23,771 nt of DNA from Lactobacillaceae bacterium UBA5807 (lineage in GTDB: Bacteria > Bacillota > Bacilli > Lactobacillales > Lactobacillaceae), in NCBI GenBank assembly GCA_002418005.1, contig DIDF01000030.1, positions 10,535 through 34,305 of the forward strand. Reading direction: 5' to 3'. Below the pieces are notes generated by a model. That model was not told where the DNA came from. It worked only from the letters and a program-made list of their open reading frames with translations, and ran no database searches. The stretch's first letter is position 1. The number at the start of each line of letters is the position of its first letter. The position numbers were made by a program, and so were the translations under genes. Shown here piece after piece: positions 14,697 to 22,433 of the stretch.

Positions 14697-15140
14697 TTAT
14701 TCTTTTGGTTGCCCAGTAACCTCGCGACCAATCCTTGTAATTGCGGAAAAGAATCCAGAATTTTCATCGATTTTTTCGTTCTTTAGCCTGGCTTGCCACC
14801 ATTCATTACGGATTGCCACAATCTTAGGAATAAGTTTTTGTCCTTTTTCAGTAATATTTATAACATTAGCCGTTCGATTTTCAGTCATTGTCTGCTTTGA
14901 TACCAAATCTAAATCTACTAATCGTTTAATTTCTCTTGTAACTTGGCCCTTATTAATAACCAAATATTTTGCCAAGTTATTTTGGTTACTTTGCCCGTAC
15001 TTCGCCAAGCGTACTAATATGTAAGCACTAGTCGCGTTTAATGACAATTCTCGGTATTTTGGTTGAGTATCATGCAAAAATGCCCGGTGAATCACGGAAA
15101 AATATTGAGCAATATCGCCGGGAAATGTGTTGAGATTCAT
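14697..15140 (-). CDS. MarR-family transcriptional regulator
   Basis: A 147-residue winged-helix protein. Helix 1 and dimerisation residues come first (DIAQYFSVIHRAFLHD), followed by the DNA-binding core NATSAYILVRLAKYGQSNQNNLAKYLVINKGQVTREIKRLVDLDLV (about residues 35-81) and the wing KQTMTENRTANVINITEKGQKLIPKI, the MarR Asp/Arg wing with Glu in place of Asp. AAGGGGATG precedes the ATG, and an extended -10 (TGC-TATAAT, 15170-15178) lies upstream. It is divergent from acetolactate synthase, whose promoter carries two direct repeats, so it is a plausible regulator of that gene. The ligand is unknown. Confidence 0.88.
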   Translation of the reverse strand: MNLNTFPGDIAQYFSVIHRAFLHDTQPKYRELSLNATSAYILVRLAKYGQSNQNNLAKYLVINKGQVTREIKRLVDLDLVSKQTMTENRTANVINITEKGQKLIPKIVAIRNEWWQARLKNEKIDENSGFFSAITRIGREVTGQPKE

Positions 15141-15221
15141 TGCAGCATCCCCTTAATTTAATTGGTTTTATTATAGCATAGCCTCCAAAAATGAAATTAC
15201 GTGGAAACTTTAAAATTTCTA

Positions 15222-15250
15222 TTGACAAATAAAGCTGAGAATCATATTGT
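15222..15250 (+). promoter_or_regulatory. alsS promoter
   Basis: A perfect -35 TTGACA (15222-15227) and -10 TATTGT (15245-15250) are separated by the ideal 17 bp, ending 40 bp before the TTG start. Confidence 0.75.
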
Positions 15251-15276
15251 TGCATTGTAAACGTTGCATAGTAAAC
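15249..15276. repeat. Tandem 14-bp direct repeat at the alsS transcription start
   Basis: GTTGCATTGTAAAC (15249-15262) is followed directly by GTTGCATAGTAAAC (15263-15276), with one mismatch. The repeats overlap the -10 end and the expected start site. Their junction, TGTAAACGTTGCA, resembles a cre site shortened by one base. Candidate operator for MarR or CcpA. Confidence 0.6.
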
Positions 15277-15290
15277 AAGGAGTGATTAGA

Positions 15291-16934
15291 TTGAAAGTCG
15301 CAGAACAAATTGTCAAAGTATTGGAAGACCGGGGAGTTAAGTACGTATTTGGCATTCCGGGTGAAGAAAACATTCATTTAGTCGATGAAATAAACAAGTC
15401 AGATCAAATCCAATTTATCTTGGTAAGACACGAACAAGGTGCCTCTTTTATGGCAGATGTTTATGGCAGACTCACTGACCATCCAGGAGTTGCCACCGCA
15501 ACTCTTGGACCTGGAGCCATCAATCTTTTGCTTGGCGTTGCCGATGCCCAAACAAATTCAACCCCAATGATTGCAATCACTGCTCAAGGGGGGTTAAACA
15601 GAATTTATAAAGAATCTCATCAAATTATTGATTTAAGATCCATGTTTAAGCCAATTACCAAGTGGTCTGATAATATTTATGTTGCGGATTCCAGCTCTGA
15701 GGTTGTCAACAAAGCGTTTAATCAAGCAGTCAGTGGCCGTCCAGGTCCAACATATATCGGTGTCCCTCAGGATGTCGAAGTCCAGGAAACAAATACATAT
15801 TCACCAGTTTGCAAAATGCCAAACAGCAAGCCAGAACCACGGAAATATGATATTGAAAAGGCTGCCGAGTTAATTCGCGAAGCTCATCATCCAGTTGTTC
15901 TGGCTGGAATGGGAGTTGTTCGCGAACATGCTTCCGCTAAGATGAACGAGTTTATTCGCCAAACCAACCTTCCTGTCGCTACCACTTTCATGGGAAAAGG
16001 TGCTGTTGATGACCGAAATCCTAGTTCTTTGGGCGTTGTTGGCTTCATGAAACACGATTACGAAAACTTTGCTTTTGATCAAGCAGACGTTATTTTGGCC
16101 GTCGGCTATGAGCTGTCAGAATTTGACCCAATTAGGATCAATCCTAAAGGCGATAAAACAATTATTCATGTCAACACCTTTAATGAAGATACTGATGAAC
16201 ATTATCCGGTTTCCGTGAATATTGTTGCCAACTTGTTCAGTAGCCTTTCTGCTTTGGAAAAAGAGCTTAAAGACTTCAAAGCTCCTAAATTTGGCGCACA
16301 TATTAAACAAGCAGTCCAACAAGAATTGAAAATTGGCAAAAAAGAGGGTCAAGTTCCCCTCAAGCCTCAACAGATTGTCACTGCCACAAGAGAAGCTGTC
16401 GATGAAGACGGAATTGTTTTAGTTGATACCGGCGCAGTCAAAATGTGGATGGCTCGCCTTTATCAAACATACATGCCCAATACTTGCTTGATTGATAATG
16501 GTCTTTCCACTATGGCTTGGTCACTACCAGGTTCAATCGGTGCCAAACTGGCTAAACCAGATAAGCATATTCTTGCTGTCATGGGAGATGGCAGCTTTAT
16601 GATGAATTCTCAAGAGCTAGAAACTGCGGTTCGCTATCATATTCCAATTACCGTTTTGCTATGGGTTGATAAAGCCTATGGTTTGATCAAATGGAAAATG
16701 GATATGGAAATGGGTCATCATTCTGAAGTTGATTTTGGTAATCCCGATTTTCTTAAATATGCGGAATCCTTTGGTGCAAAACCCCATATGGTATCCAGCA
16801 GAAAAGACCTGGTTGAATCATTGAAAGATTCAATCGCCTCGGATGCTAGTGTCAGTGTAATTGTTTGCCCCGTTGACTACTCAGTAAATATGGAACTAAT
16901 TCAAAAATTGGGTAAAGCAACGATTTCTCTGTAA
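15291..16934 (+). CDS. alsS: Catabolic acetolactate synthase
   Basis: A 547-residue thiamine-diphosphate enzyme that condenses two pyruvates to 2-acetolactate, the first step to acetoin, diacetyl and 2,3-butanediol. It shows VRHEQGASFMADVYGR with catalytic Glu48, LGPGAINLLLGVADA, and the ThDP/Mg motif GDGSF (432-436) ending at LLWVDKAYG (Asp460). The C-terminal VDFGNPDFLKYAESFGAKPH segment, with CPVDYSVN, matches AlsS/BudB rather than the FAD-containing anabolic IlvB or pyruvate oxidase. I chose TTG 15291 because AAGGAG lies 8 nt upstream and homology begins there; the frame is open further back but that stretch covers the operator repeats. No alsD (acetolactate decarboxylase) follows; a terminator does. 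The usual NG after WVD is KA here. Confidence 0.88.
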   Translation: MKVAEQIVKVLEDRGVKYVFGIPGEENIHLVDEINKSDQIQFILVRHEQGASFMADVYGRLTDHPGVATATLGPGAINLLLGVADAQTNSTPMIAITAQGGLNRIYKESHQIIDLRSMFKPITKWSDNIYVADSSSEVVNKAFNQAVSGRPGPTYIGVPQDVEVQETNTYSPVCKMPNSKPEPRKYDIEKAAELIREAHHPVVLAGMGVVREHASAKMNEFIRQTNLPVATTFMGKGAVDDRNPSSLGVVGFMKHDYENFAFDQADVILAVGYELSEFDPIRINPKGDKTIIHVNTFNEDTDEHYPVSVNIVANLFSSLSALEKELKDFKAPKFGAHIKQAVQQELKIGKKEGQVPLKPQQIVTATREAVDEDGIVLVDTGAVKMWMARLYQTYMPNTCLIDNGLSTMAWSLPGSIGAKLAKPDKHILAVMGDGSFMMNSQELETAVRYHIPITVLLWVDKAYGLIKWKMDMEMGHHSEVDFGNPDFLKYAESFGAKPHMVSSRKDLVESLKDSIASDASVSVIVCPVDYSVNMELIQKLGKATISL

Positions 16935-16941
16935 TAAACAT

Positions 16942-16978
16942 AAAAGCCTTGGATATTATAAATATCCAAGGCTTTTTG
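16942..16978. terminator. Bidirectional terminator between alsS and azlD
   Basis: A perfect stem of about 16 bp, AAAAGCCTTGGATATT with AATATCCAAGGCTTTT, has a 3-nt loop and T-runs on both sides. Confidence 0.92.
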
Positions 16979-16985
16979 ACTGTAA

Positions 16986-17318
16986 CTATATAAATACTGC
17001 TAATGTGAATACAACTACCAAACCGGCAATTACCGATATTGCCATTGATCTTGTCCAATAAGCAATTCCAATCACCAACAAAGCGGCGACCAATTCTGGA
17101 GCTTTACCAACCACAGAAATATTGAAATTATCATCAATAAACAAATCTTTGCAGACCAACGCAGTAAAGAGCGATACTGGGACATATCTCATCCATTCGT
17201 TAAACCACAATGGAATTTTTCTTGTTCGAAAAAAACTAAGTGGAATAAATCGAGGACCAAATGCCACGAAAAAGCAAAGTATAATTAGCCAAAAATGTTG
17301 GGTTGATGACCATTCCAT
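16986..17318 (-). CDS. azlD: AzlD-family branched-chain amino acid export subunit
   Basis: A 110-residue protein with four hydrophobic segments, matching the small AzlD (PF05437) subunit. The N-terminal FWLIILCFFVAFGPRFIPLSFF and RKIPLWFNEWMRYVPVSLFTALV stretches carry the conserved R-x-xP and W-L/xxxPxxxxxAL features of the family. AzlC and AzlD together form an exporter of branched-chain amino acids or their analogues in Bacillus. AGGAG lies 8 nt before the ATG, and the start is 11 bp after the azlC stop, so the two are one operon. A terminator follows. Confidence 0.85.
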   Translation of the reverse strand: MEWSSTQHFWLIILCFFVAFGPRFIPLSFFRTRKIPLWFNEWMRYVPVSLFTALVCKDLFIDDNFNISVVGKAPELVAALLVIGIAYWTRSMAISVIAGLVVVFTLAVFI

Positions 17319-17329
17319 ATCAAAAGCTC

Positions 17330-18118
17330 CTACTCGTCAATGTCTTCTTCTGGAGTTCCTCCAGGGTTCTTAAACGTTTTAAGCCAGCGGCTCTTTGGCC
17401 TACGCTTTCTTAAGCTCGCTTCAATTGCAAACCCAGTAAGTGAAGCGATTATCGTTGATATTACCAATCCCAAAGTAGATTTGGTAATTGCCATGAATAT
17501 AACCGCAACAATCCCGGCAAGAACGGATATCGAAAGCAGAAGACGATTTTTCAACTGAACCACAATCATATAAAGGAATAATGCTGTCAGGGCAAAGTGA
17601 ACCACAGTTAAATCAATGTGAATGGCACTGCCGATTAAACTACCAATTACATTACTAATCGTCCAAATCAATAAAGTAACGTGTTCCACTTTAATCGCAT
17701 CTTTGGGAGCAAATTTTTTATCAGTAGAAAACTTCAAATAATTAAGGGCATAATTTTCATCATTCATAGAACAGGCAAAAAAGAAAGTGAACCACGCTGA
17801 TTGCCCGTGCAGATACTTAGATAAGCTAGATCCAAGTAATGCATATCGGAGTTCTAGAAAGAACATCATAATAACAATTGAATACATCGGGGCACTGGTA
17901 GCCAGCAATGAAGCAATCATAAACTGAGCGCCACCGGAAAATACCAAAATTGAAACTAAAAATGTATTGATAGTATTAAATCCCGAAGCGTTAAGCAAAA
18001 TTCCGCAAGCCAAACCAATCGGAATATAGCTCAAATCAACTGGCAATGAAACATCTAGAATCAACCGCCAATACGGTATGTCATTTGTTTTTAATTTGCC
18101 GATCTTTTTTGTCGCCAA
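17330..18118 (-). CDS. azlC: AzlC-family branched-chain amino acid export subunit
   Basis: A 262-residue membrane protein of PF03591. The hallmark LVFSGGAQFMIASLLATSAPMY region (about residues 58-80) is followed by FFLELRYALLGSSLSKYL, equivalent to the conserved NxRHxLxGxxL segment but with LRYAL in place of RHxL. Four or five further hydrophobic segments lie between residues 145 and 235, and the C-terminus is short, charged and acidic (GGTPEEDIDE). The start is TTG 18118, with GGGGGA 6 nt upstream. It is first in the pair with azlD. It probably exports branched-chain amino acids; the substrate is inferred from family. Confidence 0.87.
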   Translation of the reverse strand: MATKKIGKLKTNDIPYWRLILDVSLPVDLSYIPIGLACGILLNASGFNTINTFLVSILVFSGGAQFMIASLLATSAPMYSIVIMMFFLELRYALLGSSLSKYLHGQSAWFTFFFACSMNDENYALNYLKFSTDKKFAPKDAIKVEHVTLLIWTISNVIGSLIGSAIHIDLTVVHFALTALFLYMIVVQLKNRLLLSISVLAGIVAVIFMAITKSTLGLVISTIIASLTGFAIEASLRKRRPKSRWLKTFKNPGGTPEEDIDE

Positions 18119-18190
18119 AAATATTCCCCCAAGAAATCCATAACGAACAATCTGGTAATCAGGTTAAATTTCAAAAACAATCCAACCACC

Positions 18191-18219
18191 ATTATATTAA
18201 ATATTAATAAATTAATAAA
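18191..18219 (-). promoter_or_regulatory. Possible azlCD promoter
   Basis: A minus-strand TATAAT (18191-18196) lies 17 bp after a weak TTTATT (18214-18219), about 72 bp before the azlC start. The 121-bp gap to dacA holds nothing else I recognise. Confidence 0.35.
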
Positions 18220-18239
18220 CACCTACAAAAAATAACTTT

Positions 18240-19514
18240 TTAAAAAATACTGGTAATTGCTCGCCAAACCCTAACAAAAATATTTGCTTTTGGCATCGTA
18301 CTCTTGGTTTTTAAAGAAATTTCACTGGTTAATGTTCTTAAATAACTTACGGATTTGGAATTCACAAGAACATGGGCCTGACCGACATGAGTTCCTTTAA
18401 AAACTGGCGCTGAAAGCTTAGAAGTTTTGGTTAAAAATTTACCCGAAATCTGAGGAGATAAACTTTTATTTACCCAAACCCATGTATTTTGTGATACCAC
18501 CAGAGGAACTGTCACCCGCTTACCATTGGGAACACTAGCAGAGGCAACTCCATTTAAAGAAGAACCCATATTGATTTGTTTGGGCACCATTTCGGTAAAT
18601 ATGTAATGCATTAACTTTTCTGTTTGAACGAATCGGGCTGGGTCACTGGCATTTTTATTACTGGCATGAAGCACAACCGTGATAATTCGCTTGCCCTGCT
18701 TTTCTGCAGTACCAACAAAACAAGCACCAGCCTTATCAGAAGTCCCAGTCTTTAACCCGTCAACCACTACCCCTTTAGCAATCAAAGGCTGATTGCCAAG
18801 AAGTTGATTATGGCCAGCAACTGACTGGCCGGCAAATTTAGTATTGGGCATTGATGTAATTTTGGTAATGCTTGGAAAATCCTTGAGAAGTTTTGAAGTT
18901 AGAATGGCAACGTCTTGAGTTGTCATCAGGTTTTCGGCATTACTCTTAACATTCTTCAAACCAAGTCCAAGAACCATCTTATTAGTTAACCCACAGGCAT
19001 TGTAAAATAATGCTTTTTGAAGGCCAATACTTTTGGCAGTATGATTCATTAGCTGGGCAAATTTAGCGGGAGTTTGAGCAATTTTATTGCCCAAAGCCAT
19101 TGCGGCAGCATTAGCCGAACCGACTAATGCTGCTTTGGTCAATTCTTGAACTGAATACGATTTGCCTGCCACCAAATTAACGTTGGTGACACCAGATTCT
19201 CGACTCAGAGCTGCTATATCCTTGGTAATTTTGACTTTAGAACTCCATTTTAATTTTCCTTGATTAATTTCTTGGTGAGTAATATAAATCGTCATTAACT
19301 TTGACACAGAAGCAATCGCCATTGGCTGATCAATATTCTTTTGGTATAAGATTTGCCCGGTTTTAGCATCTGCAGCAATTACCCCATTGGCTTGAATCTT
19401 TAACTGATTTTGTCCGGCTACTGGATTAGCAGAGGCAAAAACCGCCTGAACACTGACAAAAGAACAAATTAACACCAGTAAGGTTAAAAATAGACTTTTT
19501 ATTCTAATTTTCAT
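18240..19514 (-). CDS. dacA: D-alanyl-D-alanine carboxypeptidase (PBP5-like)
   Basis: A 424-residue secreted or membrane-attached peptidase of family S11 that removes the terminal D-Ala from peptidoglycan pentapeptides, limiting cross-linking. A signal peptide spans about residues 1-28 (cut near FASA-NP). All three penicillin-binding motifs are present: SVSK (69-72, nucleophile Ser69), SAN (133-135) and KTG (255-257). A C-terminal beta domain follows, and the protein ends with a short amphipathic segment (NIFVRVWRAITSIF) suited to membrane attachment. It starts 14 bp after the histidine kinase stop, so it is the last gene of a regulator-kinase-carboxypeptidase operon. The ribosome site is weak, which suggests translational coupling. 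Confidence 0.93.
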   Translation of the reverse strand: MKIRIKSLFLTLLVLICSFVSVQAVFASANPVAGQNQLKIQANGVIAADAKTGQILYQKNIDQPMAIASVSKLMTIYITHQEINQGKLKWSSKVKITKDIAALSRESGVTNVNLVAGKSYSVQELTKAALVGSANAAAMALGNKIAQTPAKFAQLMNHTAKSIGLQKALFYNACGLTNKMVLGLGLKNVKSNAENLMTTQDVAILTSKLLKDFPSITKITSMPNTKFAGQSVAGHNQLLGNQPLIAKGVVVDGLKTGTSDKAGACFVGTAEKQGKRIITVVLHASNKNASDPARFVQTEKLMHYIFTEMVPKQINMGSSLNGVASASVPNGKRVTVPLVVSQNTWVWVNKSLSPQISGKFLTKTSKLSAPVFKGTHVGQAHVLVNSKSVSYLRTLTSEISLKTKSTMPKANIFVRVWRAITSIF

Positions 19515-19528
19515 TAGTTTACAGCTTT

Positions 19529-20686
19529 CTAATCAGCATTTTCTTTTTTGGTCAATCTATTGCCGTGTTTTATCGGCAAGTGGATCTCAAAAGTGGTTAA
19601 CTTATCATTTGAGGTGACATTGATATAACCGCCGTGTAAGTCAATGATACTTTGAGTAATTGCCAGGCCAAGGCCAGAACCACCAGTATCTTTATTTCGT
19701 GATTCCTCAACTCGATAAAATCGTTCAAAGATTAAGTTCAAAGCTTCTTTTGGAATTCGCGGACCATCATTGGAAACATTAACTTGAACTTCTTTATCAT
19801 TCAGCTTTTTGGCTTCAAGATAAATATTATGACCGCCTTTGCCGTACTTCATAGCGTTGGAAATAAGATTATTGAAAACTCGCCCCAACTTTTCAGCATC
19901 AGCCTCAATCATAATTGGATGGGAACTTTCAGCAGCAGTAATATCCATTCCATGCTTTCGAGCTTCCAAACCAAAACTGGCGGCTAACTGTTCCATCATT
20001 TGGATCAAATCAATATTGTTAATCGAAAGTTTTGTACTGGCCTGCTTAACTTTAGTGTATTCAAACAGATTATCAACCAAAGATTTCATTTGTTGAGCCT
20101 TAAAGAAAGCAATCTGAACGTATTTGAGTAAATCTTCTTCATTGTGATACTGCTTATCTTGAATTAGACCTAAATATCCCAAAATAGAAGTCAGCGGGGT
20201 TCGCAAATCATGACTGACATTGGTTATCAGTTCGTCCTTAGAATTTTCAATTGATCTTTCTTCATCCATTGACTTAATAACACTGTCAACTAAAGCATTT
20301 ATACTATCAACAACCGATTGAGTATTGCCTTTAAAATGAAAATCAATCCGGTGATCCAAATGCCCATTAGCAATATAGTGCAGTTCGCGAATAATATGGC
20401 GCAGTTGAATCTGATGATATCGCCGAATCAATCGCCAATAAACCACCGCGGCGTCAAAAACCAATAGAAAACAAATAAAAATATTCTCCCAGCTCCAGAT
20501 CTGCAAATGATTTGGGCCAATAACAATTGATTTTTTGATGATAAAAATCCCGTCGCGAAGACCGGGGTTAGTTTCTATCGATTGGTTAATCAAAACGATA
20601 ATTGACAAATTAAGGAGTAAAAGGAGAATAACGGTAATGATACCCTCCAAAATTAGTTCAGTTTTTTCGCGTCCTGTTAATTTCAC
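19529..20686 (-). CDS. Sensor histidine kinase (VanS-like) of a two-component system
   Basis: A 385-residue membrane kinase with two transmembrane segments (about 11-34 and 66-86) bracketing a short external loop of about 30 residues. A HAMP-like linker is followed by the dimerisation domain with the phospho-acceptor His159 in NVSHDLRTPLTSILGYL. The ATPase domain has the N box VFNNLISNAMKYG, the G1 box VSNDGP and the G2 box GGSGLGLAI. The short sensor loop suggests sensing in or near the membrane. The GTG start at 20686 has AAAGGA upstream. A 295-bp gap holding structured repeats separates it from its partner regulator, whereas dacA follows after only 14 bp. Cell-envelope sensing is inferred from the dacA linkage. 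Confidence 0.92.
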   Translation of the reverse strand: MKLTGREKTELILEGIITVILLLLLNLSIIVLINQSIETNPGLRDGIFIIKKSIVIGPNHLQIWSWENIFICFLLVFDAAVVYWRLIRRYHQIQLRHIIRELHYIANGHLDHRIDFHFKGNTQSVVDSINALVDSVIKSMDEERSIENSKDELITNVSHDLRTPLTSILGYLGLIQDKQYHNEEDLLKYVQIAFFKAQQMKSLVDNLFEYTKVKQASTKLSINNIDLIQMMEQLAASFGLEARKHGMDITAAESSHPIMIEADAEKLGRVFNNLISNAMKYGKGGHNIYLEAKKLNDKEVQVNVSNDGPRIPKEALNLIFERFYRVEESRNKDTGGSGLGLAITQSIIDLHGGYINVTSNDKLTTFEIHLPIKHGNRLTKKENAD

Positions 20687-20738
20687 GATTTATATTCCTT
20701 TTTATTTTGGATAATAGGATTAATTATTATAAAAGTAC

Positions 20739-20824
20739 TCCAAAGGAGCTAAGGTCTTAAGCCAACAGCCTATATCGAAAAATCCAAAGACGGAATTTTT
20801 CGGTATAGAGTATTCACTTCGGGC
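20739..20824 (-). repeat. Partial structured repeat unit (subtype 2) upstream of the kinase gene
   Basis: On the minus strand this matches the right half of units 2-4 after cfa (GGATTTTTCGATATAGG, TTGGCTT, CCTTAGCTCCTT) but lacks their usual left end and the GCAC terminal block. The apex arm is kept by compensating bases: CCTATATCGAAAAATCC pairs with GGAATTTTTCGGTATAG. It ends about 50 bp before the kinase start. Confidence 0.7.
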
Positions 20825-20983
20825 TACATAGTGGTAACGTGCTCCGACGACCACGAAGTGTCTAGCCTATTTGGCGACGGCTCTGAGGCCTATGCACAGC
20901 ACCTCATGTTGCAAAAAACCAAAACCTGGTTTTTCCAACATGAGGCACCTGTGCTACAGCCTCACCCGCGCCTTGTCGCACTC
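20825..20983 (-). repeat. Structured repeat unit anchored at the response regulator stop codon
   Basis: On the minus strand this unit begins GAGTGCG, its first G being the middle base of the regulator's TGA stop, and ends GCACGTTACCACTATGTA. At about 159 bp it is longer than the others. The core is a near-perfect long stem: GCACAGGTGCCTCATGTTG with CAACATGAGGTGCTGTGC, around a T/A-rich apex. Because it sits inside an operon it could attenuate transcription into the kinase gene or protect the regulator mRNA. Confidence 0.8.
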
Positions 20984-21671
20984 AGTGTTCTTCTATCTTA
21001 TACCCGACACCCCACACGGTTTCAATTACTTTTTCACCATTGGTAGCTTCTTCAATCTTATCTCTCAAATGACTTACGTGGACCATAACCGTTTTTGCGG
21101 AGACAATACTTTCCTGCCGCCATACTCTTTCAAATATTTCATCAGCAGAAAATACTCTGTTAGGATGGCTTGCCAACAGATATAAAATTCCAAATTCTAA
21201 AGCAGTTAATTGGATTGGCTTGCCGGCGATTGTTTTGACTTCATGAGAATCTTTATTGATTGTCAACGGGCCAATATCCAAAACGTCTGGGGTATCATCG
21301 GTTACGTGATCCTCTGCTCTTCTTAATAAGGATTTGACTCTGGCCATCACTTCAAGCGGATTAAATGGCTTGGTAACATAATCGTCGGCGCCACTAATCA
21401 ATCCTTGAATTTTGTCCATGTCTTCTGATTTTGCAGACAAGACAATGATTGGGATTTGTGAATCTTTTCTTACTTCCTTGATAACTTCGATCCCATTCAT
21501 GCCGGGCATCATAATATCAAGAATCATCAAACCGATATCTGATTCAGTCCTTAGTTTTGTTAAAGCTTCTTGGCCGCTATATGCCGATACAGGTTCGTAG
21601 CCTTCGTTCTTGATATATATCTCAAGTAACTGAGCAATTTCCTTATCGTCATCAACAACTAAAATTTTCAT
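20982..21671 (-). CDS. OmpR-family response regulator (VanR-like)
   Basis: A 229-residue regulator. The receiver domain has the acidic pocket VVDDD (residues 5-9), phospho-acceptor Asp52 in LMILDIMMPGMNG, Ser79 and Lys101 in DDYVTKPFNP. The C-terminal winged helix (about 130-229) ends ERVWRQESIVSAKTVMVHVSHLRDKIEE, then GVGYKIEE, typical of OmpR/PhoB DNA-binding domains. It is first in the operon with the VanS-like kinase and the D,D-carboxypeptidase, so phosphorylated regulator may control cell-wall genes. A minus-strand TATAAT lies at 21723-21728. Its TGA stop overlaps the start of a structured repeat. Confidence 0.94.
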   Translation of the reverse strand: MKILVVDDDKEIAQLLEIYIKNEGYEPVSAYSGQEALTKLRTESDIGLMILDIMMPGMNGIEVIKEVRKDSQIPIIVLSAKSEDMDKIQGLISGADDYVTKPFNPLEVMARVKSLLRRAEDHVTDDTPDVLDIGPLTINKDSHEVKTIAGKPIQLTALEFGILYLLASHPNRVFSADEIFERVWRQESIVSAKTVMVHVSHLRDKIEEATNGEKVIETVWGVGYKIEEH

Positions 21672-21722
21672 TATATTGTCAACCTCATTACTAATTTATT
21701 TTCGATGGAAAGTTCTACTTCT

Positions 21723-21728
21723 ATTATA
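21723..21728 (-). promoter_or_regulatory. Possible -10 of the two-component operon
   Basis: A minus-strand TATAAT lies about 50 bp before the response regulator ATG. No good -35 is seen. A G/C-rich imperfect inverted repeat (21735-21765) lies just upstream and might be a terminator remnant or regulatory site. Confidence 0.35.
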
Positions 21729-21846
21729 TACAAACCCGAACATTAAAGAAATGCCCGGGCGTTCACTTTGCTTGATTAAATTAAAACCTTTTTATTAACC
21801 CTACTATATTATCATAACAAAATCAAAATAGTCACAAAAAATTGGT

Positions 21847-22407
21847 CTAGTCTTTTACCATTTTTGTTAATTCTTCAAGTAAATCAGGAAAAGTGGTCAT
21901 ATTATTATCTTCTTTATTCAGATGGCCACCTTTTGGATACAAAATTGCCTTGCTTTGAAGATGGCGAGCAACCGCTAGAGCATATGGATAAGGTACAATC
22001 AAGTCATCAACAGCAGTAAATACCGTTGCCTTGTCAACTTTTTTATTTAAATCAGCATATTTGATTGGATCTTCAATCCAGAGATCCAACTCTGGGTATA
22101 AAGGCAAATGTTCATCAAACCCAGAAACTAAAATTACTCTTGCGTGCTTAATATCATGTTGATTGATATATCGTAATGCCGCGATTACTCCTAGGCTGTG
22201 GCCAATGATTACTAAATTGTCTTCTGCCGGGGCGTGTTGATCAGCATATGCGTCCCACTCTTTAACATTAGGATCATTAGGATTTGGCAGGGACAATCTA
22301 GTCAGATTAATTCCCAGCTTAGCTTTTGCTTGTTTTTCTAGCCAAGGGAACCAGTTTGCATCCGGTCCGGAATGATATCCATGAAATATGTAACCCTTAT
22401 TAATCAT
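21847..22407 (-). CDS. Small serine hydrolase, RBBP9/YdeN family
   Basis: A 186-residue alpha/beta hydrolase. It opens KGYIFHGYHSGPDANWFPWL, matching the RBBP9/YdeN family (HGxxxxxxxxWxPWL). The catalytic triad is visible: Ser71 in the elbow GHSLG, an Asp in AVDDLIVPY (134 or 135) and His162 in KGGHLN. Family members are esterase-like enzymes of unknown natural substrate. I chose ATG 22407 because GGAGG lies upstream at good spacing; a longer frame to 22437 would overlap the MFS gene and lacks a site. It begins 26 bp after the MFS stop, so the two genes are probably cotranscribed. Confidence 0.87.
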   Translation of the reverse strand: MINKGYIFHGYHSGPDANWFPWLEKQAKAKLGINLTRLSLPNPNDPNVKEWDAYADQHAPAEDNLVIIGHSLGVIAALRYINQHDIKHARVILVSGFDEHLPLYPELDLWIEDPIKYADLNKKVDKATVFTAVDDLIVPYPYALAVARHLQSKAILYPKGGHLNKEDNNMTTFPDLLEELTKMVKD

Positions 22408-22433
22408 AATTTTTCCTCCAACCAATAAAACAG

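Noticed and set aside
14680..15024. 114-codon plus-strand frame antisense to marR
   Set aside because: The MarR reading on the minus strand is unmistakable, and this frame has a Cys/Phe/Ser-rich shadow composition.
20831..21185. Overlapping plus-strand open frames of 71 and 104 codons
   Set aside because: They cover the structured repeat and then run antisense through the response regulator gene; no ribosome site and no protein-like composition.
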